Counted from the stretch's first letter, positions 27,387-36,666 are shown. The stretch is DNA of 64,000 nt from Levilinea saccharolytica (GCF_001306035.1 NZ_LGCM01000065.1:124001-188000), one strand, 5' to 3'. The notes: generated from the sequence alone by a model not told the origin. Program-made: numbers and translations.

Positions 27387-28421
27387 ATGACCAAATACAG
27401 CTTCTTTAACGATTACTCAGAAGGCGCCCACCCTGATTTGCTGGCCGTGTTGGCGCGCACCAACCTGGATCAGGAAGACGGCTACGGCAAAGACAGCCTA
27501 TGCCAGCAGGCAGAAGCCCTGATTCGCGAAAAGCTGGGCAGCCCGCAGGCGGCGGTACATTTTGTCTCCGGCGGCACGCAGGCCAACCAGATTGTGTTGG
27601 CGGCCCTGCTGCGCCCGTATGAATCGGTCATCGCCGCGGTGACGGCCCATATCGCCGTGCATGAATCGGGGGCGATTGAGGCCACGGGGCATAAGATCAA
27701 CACCGTGCCTTCGCAGGACGGCAAGCTGCGCCCTGAACAGGTGCAGGCGGTGGTGGACGAGCATACCGATGAGCACATGGTCAAGCCGCGGGTGGTGTTC
27801 ATCTCCAATTCCACCGAGGTGGGCACGATTTACCGCCGCGATGAGCTGCTGGCCCTGGCGCAGGTGTGCCGTGCCAACGGTTTGTATCTGTATCTGGATG
27901 GGGCGCGTTTGGGCTGCGGTCTGATGAGCGCGGAGTCGGATGTGCAGTTTTCCGACCTGTGCACCGCGTTGGATGCATTTTACATCGGCGGCACCAAGAA
28001 CGGGGCGCTGATCGGCGAGGCCATCATCCTACAGAACCCGCAGCTTCAGGCTGGTTTTCGCCATCACCTCAAGCAGCGCGGGGCGCTGCTGGCCAAAGGG
28101 CGGTTGATCGGCAGCCAGTTTCTGGGGTTGTTTGAGCGGGATCTGTACTTTCAGTTGGCACGCAGGGCCAACGCCGCGGCGGGGCGGCTGGCGGCGGGGA
28201 TTAAAGCGGCGGGCTACCCCTTCTTGACCCATTCCACCACCAACCAGATCTTCCCCATCCTGCCGGATGCGCTGATTGAGCGGCTGCAGGCCCTCTACGG
28301 CTTTTACGTGTGGGCCAGGGTGCGGCCTGGCTTTTCGGCTGTGCGTCTGGTGACCTCGTGGGCCACGCCGGATGAAAAGGTGGATGAATTTTTGGAGGAT
28401 TTACGGCGGTTGGGGGCTTAA
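27387..28421 (+). CDS. Threonine aldolase/beta-eliminating lyase-family PLP enzyme
   Basis: A 344-residue fold-type I PLP enzyme. FFNDYSEGAHPDLL at the start, HFVSGGTQANQIVLAALL, LDGARLGCGL (PLP Asp) and IGGTKNGALIGEAI (Schiff-base Lys) match the low-specificity L-threonine aldolase group. It would cleave L-threonine or allo-threonine to glycine and acetaldehyde, although some family members act on other beta-hydroxy amino acids. TACAAT at 27331-27336 is a possible -10. The end of the gene borders a repeat region. Confidence 0.8.
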   Translation: MTKYSFFNDYSEGAHPDLLAVLARTNLDQEDGYGKDSLCQQAEALIREKLGSPQAAVHFVSGGTQANQIVLAALLRPYESVIAAVTAHIAVHESGAIEATGHKINTVPSQDGKLRPEQVQAVVDEHTDEHMVKPRVVFISNSTEVGTIYRRDELLALAQVCRANGLYLYLDGARLGCGLMSAESDVQFSDLCTALDAFYIGGTKNGALIGEAIILQNPQLQAGFRHHLKQRGALLAKGRLIGSQFLGLFERDLYFQLARRANAAAGRLAAGIKAAGYPFLTHSTTNQIFPILPDALIERLQALYGFYVWARVRPGFSAVRLVTSWATPDEKVDEFLEDLRRLGA

Positions 28422-28423
28422 GC

Positions 28424-28654
28424 GATTTCTCCCTCAAGGTAGAGATTGCTTCACCCTCTCTCGAACTATTTGAACCGCGAAGGCGCCAAGGACGCCAAGC
28501 AGGGCTGGGAAGATGCCCCGTATCATCTTGAAGTGCTCTATCGACCACACCCCGTTGGGGCGAGCCTCCGCATGTCATCGCGACCACCGAAAACAGGTGG
28601 CCTGCCCTCGTTCTTGGGGGCTGCGGTGATTTCTCTCTCAAGGTAGAGATTGCT
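28424..28654. repeat. Direct-repeat pair enclosing a diverged copy of the 20-kb array unit
   Basis: A 27-base sequence beginning GATTTCTCYCTCAAGGTAG occurs at 28424-28450 and 28628-28654 with one mismatch; TCTCT/AGAGA within it can pair. Between the copies, at about 28459-28525, lies a diverged version of the element found at 20081 (TGAACCGCGAAGGCGCCAAG at 28471-28490). The stretch 28422-28702 holds no gene I can support. Confidence 0.6.
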
Positions 28655-28702
28655 CGCAATGCATTGGCTGGGGGCTTAGGCACTCCGCTTTTTGAACAAA
28701 TA

Positions 28703-28737
28703 AAGCGCGAGGCGCTCCATACGGGGCGCCTTGCGTT
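28703..28737 (-). terminator. Terminator of the MacAB-like operon
   Basis: An imperfect GC-rich stem (AAGCGCGAGGCGC against GCGCCTTGCGTT) is followed on the minus strand by TTTATTTG, directly after the stop of the HlyD-like gene. Confidence 0.6.
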
Positions 28738-28741
28738 GGTT

Positions 28742-29914
28742 TTATTCCGCGTCCAGCACGACCGAGCCGGTCATGCCCCAGCGCAGGTCGGGGGGCGTCT
28801 CGATAAAGCGCAGGACGACCTTATAGACGGCGTCGCCGCCGGCCTTGGTGGCCCGCGGGGCGATGCGCACCACCTCAGCGGGGAAATCTTCAGCGAAGGC
28901 CTCCAGCCGCACCGAGGCGGTTTGGCCCACCTTCACCCGCGGGATGTCGCGCTCGCTCAGGTCGGTGGTTTCCACCTGCCATGTATCGAGACTGGCCAGG
29001 GTGAGGATGGTCTGGCCGGGGTTCACCGCCTGTCCGGCGGTGGCGTTGACCGAGGCGACCAGCCCGTTGAAGGGGGCCACCAGCACGGCGCGGTCGTAGG
29101 CCGATTGGGCGCTCGCCAGGCGGCTTTGGGCTTCGGCCACAGCGGCGCTCAGGCGGGCGTGTTCCACCGGATCCAGGCCGTTTTCGCTCTTGAGCTGCTC
29201 ATAACGGCTGGTGCTGATCTTGAGGGCGGCCTCTGCCACGGCCAGCTCGGCGTCGGATTCGGCGATTTCCTGGGGGGTGTAATTCAGGCAGTAGAGGTAG
29301 TTGGCCTGGGCGGTGTCAAACTGGTTTTGGGCCGACTGCAGGGCTTCGAGGGCCGAAAGCGAGCCGTCGTTGTCGTCGCGGGCCTTTTCCAGGCGGTCTT
29401 TGGCGTCTTCAAAGCGCTCCGAATACAGGTCAATGGTCTCGTCGTTGCAGCGCCGGAAACCGGAGCGTTTTTGCTTCTTGGCGGCGTCGTCATAGCGCTT
29501 TTGATCCTGCACCATGCGCAGTTGGGCCTCGGCCAGGGTCAGGGGCGCGTTAGCCACCAACTCGTCCAGAGCGTGTTGGGCGCTTTGCAGGCTTTGCTGA
29601 CTGGCTTCCAGCGTGATCTTGAGCTGTTCCAGGTTTTGCTGGCGAGCCAAAAGGTCGCCTTCGCGCACGGTGTCGCCTTCGGCAAAGTAAACGGCGTCCA
29701 CAAAGCCGGCGGCAGCAAAGCCCAGGTCTACGCTTTGGGCGGGGACGATCTCTGCCGTGGCGATGATGCCGTCCCCGCGGGCAGGGGCGGGAGACTCCGG
29801 CGCGCCGGAGGTGGCGTTGACCGCCAGGGTGGGAATGGCGGCGGGGGTGGGGTTGGGGCTGCAGCTGGCCAGCAGTGCAGCCGCGATCAGAAGAAAGGAA
29901 AGTTTGCGCAGCAT
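28742..29914 (-). CDS. HlyD/MacA-like efflux adaptor lipoprotein
   Basis: A 390-residue periplasmic adaptor. A lipoprotein signal ends in LLASC (Cys18). Then come a lipoyl half (VDLGFAAAGFVDAVYFAEGDTVREGDLL), a long coiled coil of about residues 95-265 rich in Gln/Glu/Ala heptads, the second lipoyl half (APFNGLVASVNATAGQAVNPG) and a beta-barrel domain. Such adaptors join ABC exporters to an outer conduit; in a cell without a standard outer membrane they may instead gate substrate at the surface. It is last in an operon with one ATPase and two FtsX permeases. Confidence 0.85.
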   Translation of the reverse strand: MLRKLSFLLIAAALLASCSPNPTPAAIPTLAVNATSGAPESPAPARGDGIIATAEIVPAQSVDLGFAAAGFVDAVYFAEGDTVREGDLLARQQNLEQLKITLEASQQSLQSAQHALDELVANAPLTLAEAQLRMVQDQKRYDDAAKKQKRSGFRRCNDETIDLYSERFEDAKDRLEKARDDNDGSLSALEALQSAQNQFDTAQANYLYCLNYTPQEIAESDAELAVAEAALKISTSRYEQLKSENGLDPVEHARLSAAVAEAQSRLASAQSAYDRAVLVAPFNGLVASVNATAGQAVNPGQTILTLASLDTWQVETTDLSERDIPRVKVGQTASVRLEAFAEDFPAEVVRIAPRATKAGGDAVYKVVLRFIETPPDLRWGMTGSVVLDAE

Positions 29915-29934
29915 GGGAAGTGTCCTATGAAGGC

Positions 29935-30630
29935 TCAAACGGTGGGAATGGCGCTGTGATTGTCGTCAATGCGCCCGTCGCGCAGCTGTACCACGCGCGT
30001 GGCGTAGGATACCACCCGCGGATCGTGGGTGGCAAACAGGAAGGTCACGCCGGTTTCCTGATTCAGGCGGCGCATGATCTCCATGACCTGTTTGCCGTTC
30101 TCAGTGTCCAGGTTGGCGGTGGGCTCATCCGCCAGCACCATCAGGGGGCGCACAGACAGGGCGCGGGCCACGGCCACGCGCTGCTGTTCGCCGCCGGAGA
30201 GCTGATCGGGGCGGTGGTTGGCACGTTCCGAAAGGCCCACTGCGTCCAGCAGCTCCAGCACGCGCGCCTTGCGCGCCGCCGTGCCTTCGCCGTTGAGCAG
30301 CAGGGGCAGTTCCACGTTTTCGTAAGCGGTCAGGCCGGGGATGAGGGCGAAGAACTGAAAGACAAAGCCGATGGTGCCCTTGCGCAGATCAGCGCGCTGG
30401 TCGGCGTTCAGGCGGCTGACATCCTGGCCTTTGATGCGCAGGGCGCCGCTGGTGGGCTGATCCAGGCAGCCGATAATTTGCAGCAGGGTGGTTTTGCCGG
30501 AGCCCGAAGGCCCCACCAGGGCGGTGAATTCGCCTTCGTTAAAGCTGGCGGTCACGCCGCGCAGCGCATGGGTTTCCTGCGTGCCGATTTTATAGGTTTT
30601 GGTGATTTGTTCCACTTCGATTGCAGACAT
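29935..30630 (-). CDS. MacB/LolD-type ABC exporter ATPase
   Basis: A 231-residue ATPase with Walker [11 protein letters not shown]-loop [21 protein letters not shown], signature [15 protein letters not shown] and Walker [12 protein letters not shown], the last typical of the LolD/MacB/FtsE family. It powers mechanotransmission by FtsX-type permeases rather than solute import. The two downstream-partner permeases are encoded immediately upstream on the same strand, and the adaptor gene starts 20 bases after its stop. Confidence 0.9.
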   Translation of the reverse strand: MSAIEVEQITKTYKIGTQETHALRGVTASFNEGEFTALVGPSGSGKTTLLQIIGCLDQPTSGALRIKGQDVSRLNADQRADLRKGTIGFVFQFFALIPGLTAYENVELPLLLNGEGTAARKARVLELLDAVGLSERANHRPDQLSGGEQQRVAVARALSVRPLMVLADEPTANLDTENGKQVMEIMRRLNQETGVTFLFATHDPRVVSYATRVVQLRDGRIDDNHSAIPTV

Positions 30631-30666
30631 ATCGCTCCTCCGCGAGGATGATGATGGATGAGGGAA

Positions 30667-31896
30667 TTATTTGCCGTGCAGGGACTGCACCGGCTGCAGA
30701 CGGGCCGCAAACGAGGCCGGGTACACAGCGACCAACAAGATCATGATCAGCGCCGTCAGGCTCAGCTGCATGGTTTTCAGGGCTGAGAACTGGGTGTAAA
30801 GGACCTTGCCGTAGGTGATCATGTTGGAAGCTTTGACTTCCATGATGTCTTGGCCAAAACTGATGCCGACCTGAGAGTAGTAGTACACAATCAGCCCGCC
30901 GAAGAGCACCCCCAGGGCCACCCCCACCACGGCTAACATTCCGGCTTCCAGCAGGAACATGCCCAGGATCTGACGGCTTTTCATGCCCAGCGCGGACAAA
31001 ATGCCCATCTCGCGGGTGCGCTCGAAGACCGACATGAGCAGGGTGTTGGCGATGACCACCGCCACCATGCCCAACACGATGAAGTACAGCAATTGGATGA
31101 AGGCCGCGCTGGCGTTAACCGAATCCATCAGAATGGAATTGAGCTGCTTCCAGGTGAGCACTTGCAGGCCGGGAGCGGCAAAGGCCGCCGCGTAGCTTTC
31201 GGCCTGGGTGCGGTCGTTCAGCAGAATGCGGATGGCGCTGGCGCGCGTACCGGCAGCGGTGAAGGTTTGGGCCTTCTCCAGCGGCATGTAAATGGTACTG
31301 TCGTCATATTGGGCCACGCCCGTATCGAACAGGCCGCGGATGGTGAAGGCCGCCTGATCCGTTTCGCGGTTGGCGGTGTTGGTGACCAGGGTGATGTTTT
31401 GTCCCACGCTCAGCCCCAGGCTTTTGGCCAGGCTTTCTCCCACCAGCACGCCGCCGCGGTCGTCGGCGGCGAACATTTCGCCGCTGGTGAGGGCCTGGCG
31501 GATGGGGTCGTAGATGGGCGAGCGCGGGTCAATGCCGTTGATCTGCACGCCTACCGATTCGCTGCCCGAGAGCAGCATGCCGCTGGCCCACAGAACCGGC
31601 GTGACGGCTTGCACGCCCTGAATAGCTTCAATTTGCCCGGTCAGATCCTGAGGGTTTTCGATCAGGTCTTTCCAATCCAGGCTGATTTTATCCGCGTCAT
31701 AAGATTGAGCGCGGATTTGCAGGTCGCTGGTCTGCAAGTGGATGCTCATATCCAGCGAACCGGCGAAGACGCCGTCGTAAAAACTGCCGGTGAAGAGCAG
31801 CAGGCTGACGCCGATGACGATGGCCAGCAGGGTCAGCAGCGAGCGGCGGCGGTTGCGGACGAGATCCCGAAAGGCGATTTTCCAAATTTTAAACAT
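30667..31896 (-). CDS. FtsX/MacB-type permease, first paralogue
   Basis: A 409-residue permease with the MacB layout: one N-terminal transmembrane helix (RRRSLLTLLAIVIGVSLLLF), a large extracytoplasmic MacB-PCD domain of about residues 40-255, then three C-terminal helices, with NTLLMSVFERTREMGILSALG before the last two. It probably works as a heterodimer with the neighbouring paralogue, driven by the co-encoded ATPase. The cargo is unknown; macrolides, peptides and lipoproteins are known for the family. Confidence 0.88.
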   Translation of the reverse strand: MFKIWKIAFRDLVRNRRRSLLTLLAIVIGVSLLLFTGSFYDGVFAGSLDMSIHLQTSDLQIRAQSYDADKISLDWKDLIENPQDLTGQIEAIQGVQAVTPVLWASGMLLSGSESVGVQINGIDPRSPIYDPIRQALTSGEMFAADDRGGVLVGESLAKSLGLSVGQNITLVTNTANRETDQAAFTIRGLFDTGVAQYDDSTIYMPLEKAQTFTAAGTRASAIRILLNDRTQAESYAAAFAAPGLQVLTWKQLNSILMDSVNASAAFIQLLYFIVLGMVAVVIANTLLMSVFERTREMGILSALGMKSRQILGMFLLEAGMLAVVGVALGVLFGGLIVYYYSQVGISFGQDIMEVKASNMITYGKVLYTQFSALKTMQLSLTALIMILLVAVYPASFAARLQPVQSLHGK

Positions 31897-31919
31897 AGAT
31901 GGCTCCTTTGGGCCGCAGC

Positions 31920-33149
31920 CTACACGTAATGCAGCGCTTCGGCGGGCTGGCTGTTGGCGGCCTGCCAGGCGGGGTACAGCGACGCCAGGGCGGAGATGAA
32001 AATGACGGTGATGAAGCGCGAGACCAACGGCCCGGCTTCCAACACGGGGTACAGGTACGTGCCCAGCAGCCCCATCATCTCGCTGGCTTCTGCCGCCATG
32101 CTGAGATCGAAGCCGATGGAGCCGGCGATGGTCACCACCACCGCGCCCAGCACGGCTCCCACCACGCCGCCCAGCACGCCGATGAGCGTGCCTTCCATCA
32201 GGAAGAGCAGCAGAATCTGGCGGCGTTTGAGGCCGATGGCCGAGAGCAGGCCGATTTCACGCGTGCGCTCGAAGACAGCCATGAGCATCAGGTTGAGGAT
32301 GCCGATTCCGGCGATACCCAGCACGATGAAGCCAAAAATGCCCATGATCTTATCGCCCAACGCATAGGCGTTGAGCAGGGCCGGGTTCAGGTCTTTCCAG
32401 GAATCCACCTCTACCCCACTCAGACTGCTGCGCAGGGCGCTGACGGTGGGCTCTTCATTGCCGACGCTGTTCAGGGCGACGACAATTTCGGTGACCTGCC
32501 CGGGGAGATCGTAGAGGGATTGGGCCTCGGCCAGGGACATGTACACGTTGCGCTTTTCGGTTTCGGGCGAGCCGATGCGGTAAATGCCGACCACGGTCAT
32601 GGTGCGGGTGCGCATTTGTTCGTGCGGGGCACGCCCCACCAGGCTGATGCGGTCGTTCAGGCCGATGTTCAGGCGTTCGGCCAGGGTGTAGCCGATGAGG
32701 ATCGCATCCTGATCTTCGGCGGTCAGATAGCGTCCCTCGATGATGTGATCGGCGATCAGGCTGAGGGGGGCTTCTTTTTCGGGTTCGATGCCGCTGATGG
32801 CCACGGGCAGCGAGGCATCGCGGCTGGTGGCAAACCCACCCGTTTGGATACGGCTGGAGGCGCCGGTCACTTCGGGGCGGGCCAGAGCGGCTTGCAGTAC
32901 CTGGTCAGGGTTGGGGATGGGCAGCAGCGGGGAGCGGCCGGCTTTTTCACCATATCCCTGGGCGTGCACTTGAATGTTGCCGCCCAGGACCTTGATGAGA
33001 TTGCCGTAAATGGCCACGCGCGACCCGCTCATGACGCCGTCCATGAAGACCAGAAAGAAGAGACCCAGCGAAATGGCTGCCAGGGCGATGACGGTGCGCC
33101 GCCAGTTGCGCCAGACGTTGCGCCAGGTGATTTTGAGAAATTTTGTCAT
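31920..33149 (-). CDS. FtsX/MacB-type permease, second paralogue
   Basis: A 409-residue permease with the same topology: N-terminal NWRRTVIALAAISLGLFFLVF, an extracytoplasmic domain and a C-terminal triplet containing MLMAVFERTREIGLLSAIG. ATG 33149 (MTKFLKITWRNVWRN) is the natural family start; the frame could be read to 33263 but that extension is composition-driven. Having two different permeases suggests a heterodimeric exporter. It is first in its operon behind an unusually long upstream region. Confidence 0.88.
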   Translation of the reverse strand: MTKFLKITWRNVWRNWRRTVIALAAISLGLFFLVFMDGVMSGSRVAIYGNLIKVLGGNIQVHAQGYGEKAGRSPLLPIPNPDQVLQAALARPEVTGASSRIQTGGFATSRDASLPVAISGIEPEKEAPLSLIADHIIEGRYLTAEDQDAILIGYTLAERLNIGLNDRISLVGRAPHEQMRTRTMTVVGIYRIGSPETEKRNVYMSLAEAQSLYDLPGQVTEIVVALNSVGNEEPTVSALRSSLSGVEVDSWKDLNPALLNAYALGDKIMGIFGFIVLGIAGIGILNLMLMAVFERTREIGLLSAIGLKRRQILLLFLMEGTLIGVLGGVVGAVLGAVVVTIAGSIGFDLSMAAEASEMMGLLGTYLYPVLEAGPLVSRFITVIFISALASLYPAWQAANSQPAEALHYV

Positions 33150-33682
33150 GGAAGAACCTCGATCAAAAAACGGATAGATGCGGTAAGCTCGTCTGGGGCT
33201 GCCAGACGGCGCCGGAAGGGTAAGGTCAGGCACGCCGCGGTGGGGGATGGCTCCACACCTCATCTAATTGGGAATCAAAAGGCTTGCCGCGCCATAAAAG
33301 GGCGAGGGCTGGCACAAATTTGGAAGGCGAAGAAAACAGATTCATCGGGTGACCCAGGGTAAGGCATAAAAGCGCACGCAGTGAGCAAAAGGCTGCCTTG
33401 CACCGCGAGCGAGAAAGATCGAGATGGGTTGGTTTAGTTGGGGAGAATGCGTCTCAAACGAAAAGCGCGGACGCCAGGAAGACGAACCAACAAAAAAGGC
33501 CACATCCGAAGGGGCTGCCGCCTCATGCAGGGGATCATGTAGACACCAAACCGTTCATCAAAGCCCAGGCGTTGCGGCGCCCTGGGAGGAGAAACACAAT
33601 GGCATCATTATAGATTAAATGCTGGTTAAAATCCAGGATTTTTCGTCTGAATCGTCCGCGGGAGGGGCGAGGACTTCTGTTG
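33150..33682. other. Long intergenic region upstream of the exporter operon
   Basis: About 530 bases without a supportable gene. On the minus strand TATAAT at 33612-33607 is the best -10 and would give a leader of about 450 bases. A seven-bp hairpin (CGTCTGG with its complement, 33190-33208) lies 40-60 bases before the permease start. Short open frames on the plus strand (33398-33618) have no coding character that I trust. No riboswitch, SRP, RNase P or tmRNA signature was recognised. Confidence 0.4.
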
Positions 33683-33688
33683 TACAAT
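33683..33688 (+). promoter_or_regulatory. -10 hexamer TACAAT positioned for a leaderless kinase mRNA
   Basis: TACAAT ends six bases before the ATG at 33695, exactly where a transcription start would be expected. No ribosome-binding site at normal spacing precedes that ATG. Confidence 0.4.
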
Positions 33689-33694
33689 GAGGAT

Positions 33695-35899
33695 ATGTTG
33701 GCTTCGCAACCGCAAGACACGCAAACCCGCGCCCGGCGCAGTCTGAGGCCGCTGGCGGCCGTCTTTGGGCTGCTCTACGCCGCCTGGCTGCTGTGGGGGC
33801 GGGCTGAGCCCTGGGAACGGGTGTGGATGGGGGGCGTGACCCTGGTGTTTGCCGGGCTGCTCAGCGCCGTGCTGACCACACGCGCCGCTCGCCGGGTGGG
33901 GCCGGGACGGCTGCGGCAGGCCTGGGGGTGGACGTCGGCGGGGCTGTGGGCCTGGGCTTTGGGGGATGCCGTTCGTCTGGCGGCGCAGGCCGCGGCGGCG
34001 GACGCCACACTGCGCCTGAGCGCTCTGGAATATCTGTATATCCCCGGCGCGTTGGCCGTGTGGGTGGGGCTGCTGCGTTTTCCGCGCCAGCCGCGCCCGC
34101 TGCTGGGCCGCCTGGGGCTGCTGTTTGACCTGACCCTGGTGTCCACCGGCGCGGTGACGTTGGCCTGGCTGTGGGCGCTGCAGCCTGTGGTGGATGCGCA
34201 AGCCAGCGCGGGGGCCAGCGCGCTGGTGCTGCTGCCGTTGGGTATGGATCTGCTGACCCTGCTGCTCCTGCTCAGCCTGTTTTTGCTTTCCGATCCGCGC
34301 AGCCTGCCCGCCCCTTTGGGTTGGGTGGGGCTGGGGCTGCTGGCATATTTATTCTCCGACCTGGCCTACACCGCTATGCTGGCTGGGCCGGGTTACCAGA
34401 GCGGCACGCTGTTGGACCTGGGTTGGGTGATCGGCGACGGGCTTTTGGCCTGGGCGGCCTTGCAGGCCCCCGTGGCGCAGATGAACGCCGAGCCGCCCCC
34501 CGCCGGAAGGGTGCGGCGCTGGGTGGTGCGCCTGCAGGCGCTGCTGCCGCTGCTGACGGTGGTGGTGGTGGGCTGGTACAGCCTGGTGGAATGGCAGCTG
34601 TGGGGGCGCTTTAACCCCACCGCCCTGTGGGTGACGCTGATTTTGGGCCTGGGGCTGATCGCCCGCCAGGGAGTTTTGACTGGCGAAGTGGAGATGCAGC
34701 AGTACGCCAACCTGGTCAATTCGGTGGCCGAGCCGACTTTTGTGTGCGATTCCAAAGGAAGATTGCGGCTGGTGAACCCGGCCCTGCTGGAGGCGGCGGG
34801 CTACACCCAGGCCAACGACCTGCTGGGGCGGCCTTTGCAGCAGCTGGTGCATCCGGCGGAGGGCACCTTTGGCTGGATCACCGCGGGGCTGAAGGGCGGC
34901 TGGCGGGGCGAGATCCATTTGCGGCGGCGCGACGGTCAGATGCTGCCCGTTTCTCTGGCGCTGCGCCCCATCTTACCGGCGCGCGGCGGGCGCCTGGCGC
35001 TGGCGGGCACAGCCCACGACCTGAGTCTGCAAAAACGCCAGCAGGCCGCGCTGCAGCAGGCCTATGAGCAGATCGCCGCGGACCGCGCCGAGCTGGAACA
35101 GCTCAACGCCCAGCTGGAGGTGCGCGTGGCTGAGAAAACCGCCGATTTGACCCAGGCTCTGGAGCAGTTGGAGGCGCAGAACCGCGCCTTGCAGCAGTTG
35201 GATGAGCTGAAAACCGAGTTTGTCTCCCTGGTGTCGCATGAGCTGCGCGCCCCGCTGACCAATATCAGCGGGGGGATTGAATTGCTGTTGGGGGGCGGTT
35301 ACCGCCTGCCGGTGCGCGCGCGCGGGAATTTGACCCTGGTGCAGGCTGAAATTCAACGCCTGAGCCGCTTTGTAGAGACCATCCTCGACCTTTCGGCCTT
35401 GGACGCCGGGCGGCTGCCGCTCTATCCGGCACCGCTGCTGCTGGCGGCGGCGCTGGCCCCCCTGCGCCAGCAGTTCATGGCCCATGCCCAGGCCCAGCGG
35501 CTGCGCTGGGACATTCCGGCGGATCTGCCGCCGGTGCTGGCGGATGAGCAGGCTCTGAACAGCGCGCTCTTTCATCTATTAGACAACGCCTTCAAGTACA
35601 CCGCCAGCGGCGAAATCTGGGCACAGGCGCGGGCTGAAGCGCACACCGTGCGCGTGGAGGTGTGCGACCAGGGGCCGGGACTGGACGAAGGGCAGATTCC
35701 GCTGCTGTTCGAACGCTTTTACCGCTCCAACGCGGGCGATTCACAGGCGGTGTACGGGCACGGCTTGGGACTTTACATTGTACGGCGGTTGGTGGAGGCG
35801 ATGGGCGGAGAGGTGGGGGCCGAAAACCGCCCGCAGGGTGGGGCTTGTTTCTGGTTCCGCCTGCCGCGTTTGGAAGAGCGAGGTGAACATGGGCTATAA
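33695..35899 (+). CDS. Membrane PAS sensor histidine kinase
   Basis: A 734-residue kinase. The N-terminal half (about 1-330) holds eight to ten hydrophobic helices. A PAS domain (about 345-450, LVNPALLEAAGYTQANDLLG) and a short coiled coil (about 455-500) follow. HisKA has LVSHELRAPLTNISGG with phospho-acceptor His515. HATPase_c shows LDNAFKYT (N box), DQGPGLDEG and HGLGLYIV (G boxes). It autophosphorylates and signals to the response regulator, whose start overlaps its end by 11 bases. ATG 33695 seems leaderless; TTG 33680 is the alternative. Confidence 0.88.
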   Translation: MLASQPQDTQTRARRSLRPLAAVFGLLYAAWLLWGRAEPWERVWMGGVTLVFAGLLSAVLTTRAARRVGPGRLRQAWGWTSAGLWAWALGDAVRLAAQAAAADATLRLSALEYLYIPGALAVWVGLLRFPRQPRPLLGRLGLLFDLTLVSTGAVTLAWLWALQPVVDAQASAGASALVLLPLGMDLLTLLLLLSLFLLSDPRSLPAPLGWVGLGLLAYLFSDLAYTAMLAGPGYQSGTLLDLGWVIGDGLLAWAALQAPVAQMNAEPPPAGRVRRWVVRLQALLPLLTVVVVGWYSLVEWQLWGRFNPTALWVTLILGLGLIARQGVLTGEVEMQQYANLVNSVAEPTFVCDSKGRLRLVNPALLEAAGYTQANDLLGRPLQQLVHPAEGTFGWITAGLKGGWRGEIHLRRRDGQMLPVSLALRPILPARGGRLALAGTAHDLSLQKRQQAALQQAYEQIAADRAELEQLNAQLEVRVAEKTADLTQALEQLEAQNRALQQLDELKTEFVSLVSHELRAPLTNISGGIELLLGGGYRLPVRARGNLTLVQAEIQRLSRFVETILDLSALDAGRLPLYPAPLLLAAALAPLRQQFMAHAQAQRLRWDIPADLPPVLADEQALNSALFHLLDNAFKYTASGEIWAQARAEAHTVRVEVCDQGPGLDEGQIPLLFERFYRSNAGDSQAVYGHGLGLYIVRRLVEAMGGEVGAENRPQGGACFWFRLPRLEERGEHGL

Positions 35900-36575
35900 G
35901 ATCCTGCTGGTGGATGACGACAGCACCTTGCGCCGCTTTGTGGGCGAATTTTTGCAGAACGAGAATTTCGAGGTACTTTCGGCGGGCAGCGGCCCCGAAG
36001 CCCTGCGCCTGGCCTACCGCGAACACCCCCACTTGGTGGTGCTGGACGTGATGATGCCCGGCATGGACGGTTGGGAAGTGACCGTGCGTCTGCGCGAGAT
36101 GGCGGATGTGCCCATCATCCTGCTGACGGGCAAGACCACCGAGGCGGATAAGCTGCGCGGTTTCCGGCTGGGGGTGGATGATTACATGACCAAGCCGTTT
36201 TCCTTTGCCGAGCTGACCGCGCGCATTCAGGCGGTGTTAAACCGGGCGGCGCGCCGCGCGGGAACGGCCCACCATGTGCTGCCGGTGGGTGAGCTGAGCC
36301 TGGACCTTGACCGGCGCGAGGTGCGGCGCGGGGAGCAGGTCATCGCCCTCACGCCCACCGAATTCCGTCTGCTGGAGGTGCTGGCGCAGACCCCGGGCAG
36401 CGCGGTGTCGGAAGAAAAGCTGTCTGAGGCGGTGTGGGGGGCCAGCCGCAGTGAGGATTCCACCGCCGTGCGCCGCTACATCTGGCTGCTGCGGCAGAAG
36501 ATCGAGGCCGACCCTTCGCAGCCGCGCCACGTCATCACCGTGCGCGGGTTTGGCTACCGCCTGGATACGGATTGA
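35889..36575 (+). CDS. OmpR/PhoB-family response regulator
   Basis: A 228-residue regulator. The receiver domain (1-115) has the acidic pair Asp10/Asp11, phospho-acceptor Asp53 in VLDVMMPGMDG, the LLTG switch Thr and the TKPF Lys. The C-terminal winged helix (about 130-225) shows LTPTEFRLLEVLAQ and VRRYIWLLRQKI...ITVRGFGYRL, typical of OmpR-type DNA binding. It is translationally coupled to the kinase. Targets are unknown. Confidence 0.92.
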   Translation: MGYKILLVDDDSTLRRFVGEFLQNENFEVLSAGSGPEALRLAYREHPHLVVLDVMMPGMDGWEVTVRLREMADVPIILLTGKTTEADKLRGFRLGVDDYMTKPFSFAELTARIQAVLNRAARRAGTAHHVLPVGELSLDLDRREVRRGEQVIALTPTEFRLLEVLAQTPGSAVSEEKLSEAVWGASRSEDSTAVRRYIWLLRQKIEADPSQPRHVITVRGFGYRLDTD

Positions 36576-36624
36576 GGGCGGGGCAAGGGTGTGCACAGGC
36601 TGGAAGCGGCCTTGACCCCTGGGG

Positions 36625-36630
36625 TATAAT
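36625..36630 (+). promoter_or_regulatory. -10 hexamer TATAAT upstream of the GNAT/BioF2 gene
   Basis: A perfect TATAAT lies 36 bases before the ATG at 36667. A TTGACC at 36612 is too close to act as its -35. Confidence 0.4.
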
Positions 36631-36666
36631 GCAGGCCGAATGAAAAATCACCGTGAGGGGTATGCC

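Noticed and set aside
33190-33245. SRP RNA-like CCGGAAGGGTAAGG string
   Set aside because: The conserved GGAAGCAGC apex and the flanking helix complementarity are missing.
31899-33362. A 487-codon open frame on the plus strand
   Set aside because: It is antisense to the FtsX permease gene and has no ribosome-binding site or recognisable domain.
33398-33618. Small plus-strand genes between the exporter and the kinase
   Set aside because: Two overlapping frames of 64 and 71 codons have different translations, no family resemblance and no good start context.
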